From positions 1 to 6,327 of the forward strand of contig JADGOU010000180.1 in NCBI GenBank assembly GCA_017882835.1: DNA of 6,327 nt. The letters run 5' to 3'. How positions within the stretch are numbered: the first letter of the stretch is position 1; each line of letters opens with the position of its first letter. This DNA is from Frankiaceae bacterium. Its GTDB lineage: Bacteria; Actinomycetota; Actinomycetes; JADGOU01. The notes beneath the pieces were generated by a model. That model saw only the letters and a list, made by a program, of their open reading frames with translations, was not told where the DNA came from and ran no database searches. The position numbers and the translations under genes are program-made. This document shows, in pieces, positions 1-5,171 of the stretch.

Positions 1-183
1 GACCGGCAGACGAAGCGCGCTTGGCTCTCGCGCGACTCCGCCGCGGTGTACCCGCAGGCGTGGCACCGCTGCGACGTGTACGCAGCGTTGACCTGCTCCG
101 CCCGGCCGGGGGCCTTCTGCTCCAGCCGGGTCACCAGCACGCCCCAGCCCTTGTCCAGGATGGCGCGGTTCAGGCCGGCCTTC
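1..183 (-). pseudogene. tnpB: TnpB (IS200/IS605 or IS1341 type) C-terminal fragment
   Basis: Read on the minus strand, the frame gives AGLNRAILDKGWG, then LEQKAPGR and a run with AAYTSQRCHACGY, then SQARFVC. This is the familiar stretch of TnpB between RuvC-II and RuvC-III, with the first CxxC of the zinc finger (codons at 54-65) and the first cysteine of the second pair close to the window edge. TnpB is the RNA-guided nuclease encoded by IS605-type elements. The N-terminal two thirds are absent: homology begins at about AGLNR, directly beside the stop codon of the methyltransferase remnant, and no start codon belongs to it. The RuvC-III aspartate and the end of the gene, where a guide RNA usually overlaps, would lie to the left of the window. 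The frame is open but 5'-truncated, so a working nuclease is very unlikely. Family assignment is confident; the exact junction is approximate. Confidence 0.85.
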
Positions 184-186
184 TTG

Positions 187-1027
187 TCAGGTGCGGATGG
201 CAACGACGAAGCCGCCGGCGGACGGCCCAGCCTGAGCGCGTCCGTAGCCGGCGGCGACCGCAGCCCGGTCATGCACCTCCGGGCGCCAGCCATGCTCAGC
301 CAGCCAGCCGGGCGCATCCGGCAGGCCGCCCTTCCACAGCTGGGCGTACGGCTGCATCGCCGGCGTCTGCCGGGCCTGCACGCGCATCGGGTCCGTCCCG
401 AGGCTCTCGACCTCGAACCCCAACTGGCTGCCGCACGCGGACAGCGCACCCAGCTCAGTCAGCAGCGCCGCCGCCTCGACCACGCTGAGGTAGATGCGCA
501 GCCCATCGGCCAGCCACGCGGCCGCCTCGGCGGTGGCCAGCCCGGCCTGGAGCAGCGGCGCGGGCCAGTCCTCGCGTAGGTCAACCGCGATCGCCCGACG
601 CTCACAGCGCTCCACGGCCGAGCACTCGGTCAGGACGCGGTCCTTGAAGGCGAGCACTTCGGGCAGGTCCAGCTCGTACAGGCACACGCCGTCCGGCCAT
701 GGGCAAGCGTAAGGCGCGTGTGTCCAGCCCGGCGGCCAGCAGCACCACCTGGCGGATGCCGCCAGCGGTCGCGGCGAGCAGGTAGTCGTCGAAAACCGGG
801 TTCGCGGGACTGCGTGGGACCAGAAGGCCGCACGCTAGGAGGCCATGTCACCGGTTCCTGCAGCAGCGGCGCACTGCTCGACCTCGAAGGCCTGGCGCCG
901 TCGCCAGGAAGGCCTCGGCGTCTGGATCGTCGAACAATCGGTCGGTGCGGCGGCTCTCCTCCGCGCGCACCAGCGCCATACCGAGCGCGGTCTTGCCCAC
1001 ACCGGCCGGAACCCCACCATCGCTCAC
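187..1027 (-). pseudogene. TIGR00027-type class I SAM-dependent methyltransferase, decayed
   Basis: Pieces of one protein run through three frames. From a GTG at 1025-1027: MSDGGVPAGVGKTALGMALV, then ESRRTDRLFDDP. After a probable 2-base loss near 891: AFEVEQ and AAGTGDMAS. A TAG stop follows at 835-837, then RAAFWSHAVPRTRF. After a 1-base loss near 791-795: FDDYLLAATAGG and the SAM-binding motif VVLLAAGLDTRA. After a 1-base gain near 700: PDGVCLYELDLPEVLAFKD, AWLADGLRIYLS, and an end at GGFVVAIRT with a stop at 187-189. The order matches the Ppm1/Tcmp-like O-methyltransferase family common in mycobacteria and Streptomyces (about 280 residues); the natural substrate is unknown. The longest unbroken part (187-687) covers only the C-terminal half and lacks SAM motif I. 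Four separate lesions make a non-functional relic much likelier than sequencing error. Confidence 0.85.
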
Positions 1028-1228
1028 CCAGCCAACCTGTCACGCGTAGCGCCCGGCGGCTAATAGTTTGGCCGCCAGCGGTCTCTCGCCAACGTTTCGC
1101 ATGACGAACGGTCTGCGGGAGCGCCTGCCTCCCCGGCCGACGAGTCCGGTTGAGCGTGCCGGCGGTTACAGGGCGGCCGCCCGTGAAATTGCCCGGTGAT
1201 GGGGAGCCGACCGGCGATACTTCGACGG
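1028..1228. other. Gene-free spacer between methyltransferase relic and Tn3-like fragment
   Basis: I see no convincing gene here. There is a short inverted repeat, GGCGGC at 1055-1060 and GCCGCC at 1071-1076 with a 10-base loop, just upstream of the methyltransferase start and without a following T run on either strand. A 32-codon ATG frame at 1101-1199 (+) has no recognisable similarity and no clear ribosome binding site. No transposon end could be recognised, although one boundary of the fragment at 1229 must lie in or near this spacer. Confidence 0.5.
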
Positions 1229-1378
1229 GTGACCGGACTCAAGATCGGCCATGCCCGGTGCTCGACAAACTCGCAGGACCTGACTGTCCAGCACGAGGCC
1301 CTCATCGGCTTGGGCGTCCCGCCCGACCGGGTCTACGTCGACCACGGCCTGACCGGCACCAACCGCTCGGTCCCGGGC
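1229..1378 (+). pseudogene. Serine resolvase N-terminal fragment (Tn3 TnpR-like)
   Basis: The frame from GTG 1229 reads MTGLKIGHARCSTNSQD, then LTVQHEALIGLGV, then DRVYVDHGLTGTNRSVPG. This is the start of a resolvase/invertase catalytic domain with Arg10 and the nucleophile Ser12 in the ARCST motif. A full protein has about 190 residues with a C-terminal helix-turn-helix; only about 50 residues remain. At about 1378 the similarity stops and a transposase piece follows in a different frame, so the two were joined by a deletion or by insertion of a fragment. The frame continues open to 1858 but only as arginine- and proline-rich shadow coding, partly antisense to the PIN toxin gene. An in-frame ATG at 1196 is a possible but less likely start, because family members begin a few residues before the KIGYARCST motif. 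It cannot act as a recombinase: the rest of the catalytic domain and the DNA-binding domain are absent. Confidence 0.8.
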
Positions 1379-1535
1379 GGAGCAGGGCACGGAGAAGGAG
1401 CTGGTCGCCGACCTGCACCGGGTCCCCGGCAAGGACATCCTGTTCCACCGGATGGCCGAGGCGGCGCTGGTCCACCCGGACGACACGGTGCGCGCCGCGC
1501 TGTTCCCGATGGTCAACATTTCCGTTCGGACCTGA
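1379..1535 (+). pseudogene. tnpA: Internal fragment of a Tn3-family transposase TnpA
   Basis: In the frame that ends with TGA at 1533-1535 the translation contains EKELVADLHRVPGKDILFH and RMAEAALVHPDDTVRAALFPMV. This resembles a middle segment of Tn3-family TnpA, where forms such as ADLxxVPGKxxLLxxxAEAALxHPDxxVRExxFPVV precede the catalytic core. It contains none of the DDE catalytic residues and about 45 of the roughly 1000 residues of a full transposase. It has no start codon, and similarity ends near 1515, before the stop. Together with the resolvase piece in front of it, it shows that a Tn3-like transposon with tnpR and tnpA on the same strand once lay here. The assignment rests on recalled family patterns and should be checked by alignment. 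Confidence 0.6.
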
Positions 1536-1572
1536 TCATCCGTACGGAGAGGCGATCGTGCTCCGCTCCTGA

Positions 1573-2010
1573 CTACATTCCTGGTGCAGCGGTGAGGCGC
1601 TCCAGCCCCGGAGCCCGGTCGAACACGCCGTCGTGGGACACCAGCGGCAGCCCGAGCCGGATCGCGGCGGCGGCGATCCACCGGTCCCCGTCGTGGACCT
1701 TGTCACCCAACGGGTGCCCGATCTGCCGGCACCTCTGGCGTAGCTCAGCACAGTCGCTGATCATCTGGTCGTCGGGCTGCACGACGGTCAGCTCGGCAAT
1801 ACGCCGTTCCAGCTGGCGACGGCGCAGTTCACCCCACCCAGCGCGCAGCGCCCCGTAACGCAGCTCCATGACGGTCTGGAACGCGAGCAGGACCGTCTTC
1901 GTCTCGATCAGCGCTCGGTACCGGTCAGCGACTGGGCCGGGGCGTTCGTAAAGGAGCCAGCTGATCACCATCGTGTCCACGACCACGCCCACCGGCCGAG
2001 CGCTGGTCAT
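1573..2010 (-). CDS. vapC: PIN-domain toxin, VapC-like ribonuclease
   Basis: A complete 145-residue protein with the PIN-domain plan of VapC toxins, which are Mg-dependent endoribonucleases that typically cut tRNA or rRNA when not held by their antitoxin. Visible acidic site: Asp12 in VGVVVDTMV, Glu49 in VMELRYG, Asp107/Asp109 in KVHDGDRW, and Asp127 in PLVSHDGVF; IAAAAIRLGLPLVSHD is the classic PIN C-terminal strand-helix pattern. Length is normal for the family (about 130-145). The ATG overlaps the last bases of the upstream small gene as ATGA, so translation is probably coupled, and no separate promoter is needed. No frameshift or stop is visible and all catalytic positions are kept, unlike the neighbouring genes. 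The RNA target cannot be read from the sequence. The domain call is very safe; toxin activity is inferred from family and gene order. Confidence 0.93.
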   Translation of the reverse strand: MTSARPVGVVVDTMVISWLLYERPGPVADRYRALIETKTVLLAFQTVMELRYGALRAGWGELRRRQLERRIAELTVVQPDDQMISDCAELRQRCRQIGHPLGDKVHDGDRWIAAAAIRLGLPLVSHDGVFDRAPGLERLTAAPGM

Positions 2011-2201
2011 GCCTCAGCCAACGCCTCCTGGAACGCTATCCAGTCCTCTTCTGGGACGTCATCGACGACGAGGCGCTCGCGAGGTGGCAGCGAATGAGCG
2101 CGGTGAAGAGCCTCGTCGGGGGGATAGACCCTCAGCGAGGGCTCATCTGGCTGCTCGACAACCGACACAGCCTGAGTGTAGAGCCGCCTCTCGACGTCCA
2201 T
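2007..2201 (-). CDS. Small putative antitoxin partner of the PIN toxin
   Basis: A 64-residue acidic protein, MDVERRLYTQAVSVVEQ, then EPSLRVYPPDEALHRAH and SLPPRERLVVDDVPEED, ending FQEALAEA. It lies directly before the PIN toxin and overlaps its start by 4 bp (ATGA), the usual arrangement of a VapB antitoxin. I do not recognise an AbrB, Arc/MetJ, Phd or RelB DNA-binding motif in it. The C-terminal half, with a basic-proline patch (LPPRERL) followed by an acidic helix (DDVPEEDWIAFQEALAEA), could wrap around and block the toxin active site, but that is inference. The ATG at 2199-2201 is favoured because an in-frame TGA lies a few codons upstream; a good Shine-Dalgarno sequence is not obvious. 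The function is inferred from position and size only. If the protein lacks a DNA-binding domain, the operon may not repress itself in the usual way. Confidence 0.75.
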   Translation of the reverse strand: MDVERRLYTQAVSVVEQPDEPSLRVYPPDEALHRAHSLPPRERLVVDDVPEEDWIAFQEALAEA

Positions 2202-2228
2202 CGCTGAATGCGGGCGGAGTGTTCATCC

Positions 2229-2704
2229 TCACGCGGGCTCGGCTTCCGCTGCCACCGGGTCCTGCTGCAGGGCGCGGTAGACGGTGGCCCGGGCCGAAGC
2301 TGTGCCCCAGCTCCCCGATCGACCCCCCGTCGGCGCGCAGCGCGCGGAGCTGGCGCACCTGCGCGGCAGTCAGCCGGGGCGGTCGGCCGGTGTGTCGGCC
2401 ACGCGGCCGGGCGGCCTGGCGGGCCGCGGCCGCCCGCTCGTGCATCAGCTCCCGTTCGTAGCCGGCCAGCGCGGTGAAGATCCCGGCCAGCATCCGCCCG
2501 GTCGGGGTGGAGTAGTCGATCCCCTCCCGCAGCGACCGCAGCAGCACTCCCCGCTCGGTCAGCGTCTCTACGGTGCCGGATCACTCCGGACAGCGACCGG
2601 CCCAGGCGGTCCAGGGCGACCACCACCACGGTGTCCCCGGGCCGGTCGTCGCGCACCCCGGACAGCTGATCGGTGCTGACTCGGGCGTACCCCACTACCG
2701 ACAC
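2229..2704 (-). pseudogene. Serine recombinase (resolvase), frameshifted and internally deleted
   Basis: From GTG 2702-2704: VSVVGYARVSTDQ with catalytic Ser10, then LSGVRDDRPGDTVVVV and ALDRLGRSLSGVIR. About 25 residues normally found between STDxQ and the SGxRDDRPG motif are absent, and about 11 between RPG and DTVVV; both losses keep the frame. One extra base near 2573-2576 then shifts it: in the next frame VLLRSLREGIDYSTPTGRM follows, then LAGIFTALAGYERELMHERA and ARGRHTGRPPRLT-like sequence (here RPRGRHTGRPPRLT). A loss of about 5 bases near 2290 interrupts the C-terminal helix-turn-helix; RATVYRALQQDP is found in the third frame and ends at TGA 2229-2231. Functional relatives have about 190 residues and resolve or invert DNA through a phosphoserine bond. 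At least four lesions make this inactive. It differs in sequence from the resolvase piece at 1229, so the two come from different elements. Confidence 0.85.
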
Positions 2705-2765
2705 GGCGGGCAGCGTCGCACAAGTCGACGTAGTGACTGCGGCCGGCGCGCCGACTATTGGACCA

Positions 2766-2827
2766 ACTTCTGAGACGGGGATCCCCGTGTCAGGTACTCC
2801 CGCGATCATGTTGTCGTTCTCAGAAGT
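2766..2827. repeat. 10-bp inverted repeat flanking the palindrome region
   Basis: ACTTCTGAGA at 2766-2775 is the exact reverse complement of TCTCAGAAGT at 2818-2827, separated by 42 bp. The left arm overlaps the palindrome at 2770-2793. The octamer AAGTCGAC occurs just inside and outside this zone, at 2722-2729 and 2824-2831. Such nested arms are common in res sites of serine resolvases and in abutted transposon ends. No protein-binding role can be shown from sequence alone. Confidence 0.45.
2770..2793. repeat. Near-perfect palindrome, possible transposon end or recombinase site
   Basis: The core ACGGGGATCCCCGT (2775-2788) is a perfect 14-bp palindrome. It is flanked by CTGA at 2770-2773 and TCAG at 2790-2793, with a single G/G mismatch pair (2774 and 2789), so 22 of 24 positions are symmetric. 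Read outward on each strand the half sites are GGGGATCCCCGTCTCAG and GGGGATCCCCGTGTCAG. A GGGG start followed by a TCTCAG block recalls Tn3-family terminal repeats. It lies about 65 bp upstream of the broken resolvase start, where a res site or the transposon end would be expected. The symmetry is seen directly; the role is inferred. Confidence 0.55.
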
Positions 2828-2902
2828 CGACTGCACGGGATATCTGATCTGACCGGCTCCGCTCACCAGGTGAAGGGCCACGACAGGCGCGGCCCAAGAC
2901 AC

Positions 2903-2907
2903 AGGAG
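2903..2907 (+). promoter_or_regulatory. Ribosome binding site AGGAG of the DGPF gene
   Basis: AGGAG lies 6 bases before the ATG at 2914, a near-ideal spacing and sequence. It fixes the start of the DGPF-like gene. It is one of the few clear Shine-Dalgarno sites in the window, since the sigma gene 6 bp after the DGPF stop and both TA operons lack one. Confidence 0.75.
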
Positions 2908-2913
2908 ACCACC

Positions 2914-3355
2914 ATGCCGAAGTACCTGCTCCTCAAGCACTACCGCGGCGGCCCGGCGCCGCAACGTCCCGTGCCCCCGATGGACCAGTGGGCCCCCGAG
3001 GACGTGGAGGCGCAGATGGCCTTCCTCAAGCATTCGCGAGCGGGGCTTTCCCGAGCGTCAACTACTCAGCGAGCTGCTCGAGGAGAACGGCGAGTACGTC
3101 GACGCACAGGCGCTCACGCCGGCGCGCACCTGGGTGCGCTACGGCGGCCCGGACGCCGCGCCCGTCACCACCGACGGCCCGCTGCCCGAGACCAGCGATC
3201 TCGTGGCGGGCTGGTACATGATCGACGTCGAGTCGCACGAGCGCGCGGTCGAGCTCGCGGCCTACGTCTCCTCCGAGCCCGGCCCGGGTGGGGAGCCGCT
3301 GTACGAGTGGATCGACGTCCGGGAGGTCATGTCCGAGGCGCCCTCGGACGACTGA
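2914..3355 (+). pseudogene. DGPF/YCII-related domain protein, broken by a 31-base insertion
   Basis: The N-terminal part reads MPKYLLLKHYRGGP, then PMDQWAPEDVEAQMAFLKH; the C-terminal part, one frame on, reads ELLEENGEYVDAQALTPA, RTWVRYGGPDAAPVTTDGPL, PETSDLVAGWYMIDVES and ends EWIDVREVMSEAPSDD. The motif GPLPETSDLVAGWYMI corresponds to the DGPFxExKExxxGfyl signature of this small family (about 110-140 residues). Removing bases 3034-3064 (31 nt) restores one frame of 136 codons plus stop, so a 31-base gain is the simplest explanation. DGPF proteins are the regular genetic partners of ECF42 sigma factors, and one follows 6 bp downstream. Their biochemical role is uncertain. As written, translation from the AGGAG-preceded ATG would change frame after about 40 residues, giving a non-functional product. 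Confidence 0.85.
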
Positions 3356-3361
3356 CCCGGC

Positions 3362-4500
3362 GTGATCGACGAGCCGACGCGACGGCTGGACGAGGGCGCG
3401 CTGCGCGCCCCCGTCCCGCGGGTGCTCGCGGGCCTGGTCCGGCGGGGCGAGGACTTCGATGCAGCCGAGGACGCGCTGCATGAGGCGCTGCTGAAGGCGC
3501 TGCGGGTGTGGCCCGAGCACCCGCCGCGCGACCCGCGCGCGTGGCTGGCGACGGTTGCGACGCGGCGGCTCGTCGACGCCCGCCGCAGCGAGGCCGCCCG
3601 TCACCGCCGCGAGGAGGCGACGTACGCCGAGCCGCGGCCCGCCGCCACCGAGGCGGGCGACGACACCCTCTTCCTGCTCTTCTGCTGCTGCCACCCCGAC
3701 CTCGCGCCCGCCTCCCAGGTGGCGCTGACCCTGCGCGCCGTCGGCGGCCTCCCCACCCGGGAGATCGCCGACGCCTTCTACGTGCCGGAGGCGACGATGG
3801 CGCCGCGGATCAGCCGGGCCAAGCGCGCCCTGCAGGGGCGCGGCCTGGACCAGCCCGGCGACCTCGCCGTCGTGCTGCGCGTGCTCTACCTCGTCTACAC
3901 GGCCGGCCACGCGGGCCGGGTGGACCTGGCCGGCGAGGCGATCCGGCTCGCCCGCCAACTCACCCTTGCCACCGAGGAGCCGGAGGCGCGCGGGTTGCTC
4001 GCGCTGATGCTCCTCAACCACGCCCGCCTCCCGGCGCGACTCGACTCAGAGGGTCGCATCGTCACGCTCGACCGGCAGGACCGCGGCCTGTGGGACACCC
4101 GTGAGATCGCCGAGGGCGTGCGCGTCATGCAGTCGGCGCTCGCCATGCAGACGGAGGGACGGCGCCCGGGCCGCTACCAGGTCGAGGCCGCCATCGCCGC
4201 CCTGCGCGACGACGGCGGCAAGCGCCGAGGAGACCGACTGGCCGCAGATCCTCGCCTGGTACGACGACCTGGTCGCCCTCACCAAGGACCCGGTGCACCA
4301 GGACCCCGCCGCCGTGCTCGGGCGCGCGGTCGCGGTCGGCCACGTGCTCGGTGCCGCCGCGGGGCTGCGCGAGACCGACCGGCTGCGCGAGGTGCTCGGC
4401 GACCGCCACCGGTGGCATGCGGTCCGCGGCCACCTGAACGAGCTGGGCGGCGACCTGCCGGCCGCCGCCACGGTCGGCCCAGCCCCCGAATCGCCGACTC
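3362..4500 (+). pseudogene. ECF42-type RNA polymerase sigma factor with C-terminal extension, frameshifted
   Basis: From GTG 3362: region sigma-2 at residues about 16-85 (VLAGLVRRGEDFDAAEDALH, DPRAWLATVATRRLVDARRS), then sigma-4 at about 100-158 (SQVALTLRAVGGLPTREIAD, VPEATMAPRISRAKRAL). The long extension typical of ECF42 and DUF6596 proteins follows: VVLRVLYLVYTAGHAG, DLAGEAIRLARQL, EARGLLALMLLNHARLPARL, DRGLWDTREIAEGVRV. An extra base near 4213-4216 (about residue 284) shifts the frame; ASAEETDWPQILAWYDDLVA, GRAVAVGHV and HRWHAVRGHLNELGGDLPAA continue in the next one. The usual last 25 or so residues are missing and the similarity fades close to the convergent antitoxin gene. Residue 148 is Pro where relatives usually have Gln in the recognition helix. 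No anti-sigma gene is visible; ECF42 factors are thought to be controlled through the extension, which is damaged here. Spacing to the DGPF stop is 6 bp, so coupling is likely. Confidence 0.88.
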
Positions 4501-4502
4501 GT

Positions 4503-4784
4503 TCATGCCGCCTGCTCCACGCTCATCTCGACGTGCAGGCCGGCGGCCGCCACCATGTTGACCAGCGAGTCCAAGCTGAACAGGTCGATTTTGCCGCGCA
4601 CCAGATCGGAGATGCGGGGCTGGGTGACGCCGAGCCGGACGGCGGCTTGCTTCTGGGTCCAGGCCTCGGCCTTGATCCGCTCAGTGAGCGCCATCACGAG
4701 TCGAGAGCGCAGCCGCATGTTCTCCGACTCCTGCGGAGTGTCTTCGATCGCGTCCCACACGCTGTCGAACTGCTCGCTGCTCAT
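4503..4784 (-). CDS. higA: XRE-family antitoxin, HigA-like
   Basis: A complete 93-residue protein with a helix-turn-helix at residues about 43-63 (TQKQAAVRLGVTQPRISDLV). The following segment LFSLDSLVNMVAAAGLHVEM is usual in the COG5606-type XRE antitoxins paired with Gp49-like RelE/HigB toxins. It should neutralise the toxin and bind the operator upstream of the toxin gene. Its ATG overlaps the toxin stop as ATGA, so it is translated after the toxin, the inverted gene order characteristic of higBA loci. Its stop (4503-4505) lies where the broken sigma gene on the other strand fades out, so the two converge. No lesions are visible. Partner identity is strong; DNA binding is inferred from the intact helix-turn-helix. 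Confidence 0.92.
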   Translation of the reverse strand: MSSEQFDSVWDAIEDTPQESENMRLRSRLVMALTERIKAEAWTQKQAAVRLGVTQPRISDLVRGKIDLFSLDSLVNMVAAAGLHVEMSVEQAA

Positions 4785-5128
4785 GTCCGCTCACCTGCCC
4801 TGTCCTGAACCTCGGAGACGATCTGCTTGTACCGCCTGCCAGCGAGATCGAGGTCTGCCCTCGCCGTCTGCTGCGTTCGCTTCTGGAAGCAATGCAGCAC
4901 GTAGACGCGATCGGCCAGCTTCGCCACGTAGATGACTCGGAAGGCGCCACCTTGTTCGCGTACCCGAATCTCCCGGACGCCGCTGCCCACCGTCGGCATC
5001 GGCTTCCAGTCGCTCGGGTCGAACCCGTGCTGTACCCGATCGAGGTGATAGCCGCACTCACGACGAGCACCGACGGGGAACTCGCGGAGGTCGTCGAGGG
5101 AGTTGCCAACGAACTCGATTGGCTTCAC
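4781..5128 (-). CDS. higB: RelE/ParE-superfamily toxin, HigB-like (Gp49-related)
   Basis: A complete 115-residue protein from GTG 5126-5128: VKPIEFVGNSLDDLREFP, ARRECGYHLDRVQHG, GVREIRVREQGGAFRVIYVA and VLHCFQKRTQQT. This matches the phage-derived Gp49-like branch (DUF891, COG4679) of RelE-fold toxins, which cut mRNA on the ribosome or free RNA. Conserved positions seen: Arg52-Glu53-Ile-Arg55, Arg64 in AFRVIY, and His79-x-Phe81-x-Lys83. The frame is open 44 codons further upstream, to 5260, but this extra part has no family similarity and crosses the promoter-like sequence, so the GTG is preferred; it also places the start next to a promoter with no Shine-Dalgarno sequence, as in leaderless actinobacterial mRNAs. 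The stop overlaps the antitoxin ATG by 4 bp. No lesion is visible. Enzymatic activity is inferred from the fold family. Confidence 0.9.
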   Translation of the reverse strand: MKPIEFVGNSLDDLREFPVGARRECGYHLDRVQHGFDPSDWKPMPTVGSGVREIRVREQGGAFRVIYVAKLADRVYVLHCFQKRTQQTARADLDLAGRRYKQIVSEVQDRAGERT

Positions 5129-5130
5129 AG

Positions 5131-5159
5131 ATAGTAGTATACAAGTTTCGATATGTCCA
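5131..5159 (-). promoter_or_regulatory. Probable promoter of the higB-higA operon
   Basis: On the minus strand TGGACA (5159-5154) is followed after 17 bp by TACTAT (5136-5131), a good -35/-10 match. An overlapping alternative -10, TATACT (5141-5136), would place transcription start near 5129, directly at the GTG, giving a leaderless message; it lacks a well-spaced -35. The first option would start transcription slightly inside the toxin start codon, so the two cannot be separated by sequence. The palindrome GTATAC (5137-5142) lies within. Confidence 0.5.
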
Positions 5160-5171
5160 CTGGGTGTCCAC
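5154..5171. repeat. Tandem TGTCCAC direct repeat, possible operator of the TA operon
   Basis: TGTCCAC occurs at 5154-5160 and again at 5165-5171, an 11-bp period, that is, one helical turn apart on the same face. The downstream copy overlaps the candidate -35 box. This would suit two XRE antitoxin dimers binding side by side to repress transcription, but HigA-type operators are often palindromic, so this remains a guess. Confidence 0.35.

Noticed and set aside
1055..1076. Hairpin GGCGGC / GCCGCC as a terminator
   Set aside because: It has a 10-base loop, only 6 pairs and no T run on either strand, and it lies upstream of a gene start, not after a gene end.
1196..1858. A 220-residue fusion protein starting with a resolvase domain
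   Set aside because: Family similarity stops near 1378. The rest is out of frame for TnpA and antisense to the PIN toxin gene, so it is not a real fusion.
2132..2902. A 256-residue protein with resolvase-like sequence in its middle
   Set aside because: Only the part from about 2704 to 2576 matches a resolvase. The N-terminal part crosses the palindrome region and the C-terminal part overlaps the antitoxin gene in another frame.
3062..4021. A 319-codon open frame on the minus strand
   Set aside because: It lies antisense to the DGPF and ECF42 sequences, is rich in Arg, Gly and Ala, and shows no family motif. It is a GC-driven shadow frame.
187..4500. All frameshifts being sequencing errors
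   Set aside because: Errors would be expected to hit all genes equally, but the TA genes and the IS66 transposase have none over about 2.1 kb, and several lesions are multi-base deletions or a 31-base insertion. It cannot be fully excluded without reads.
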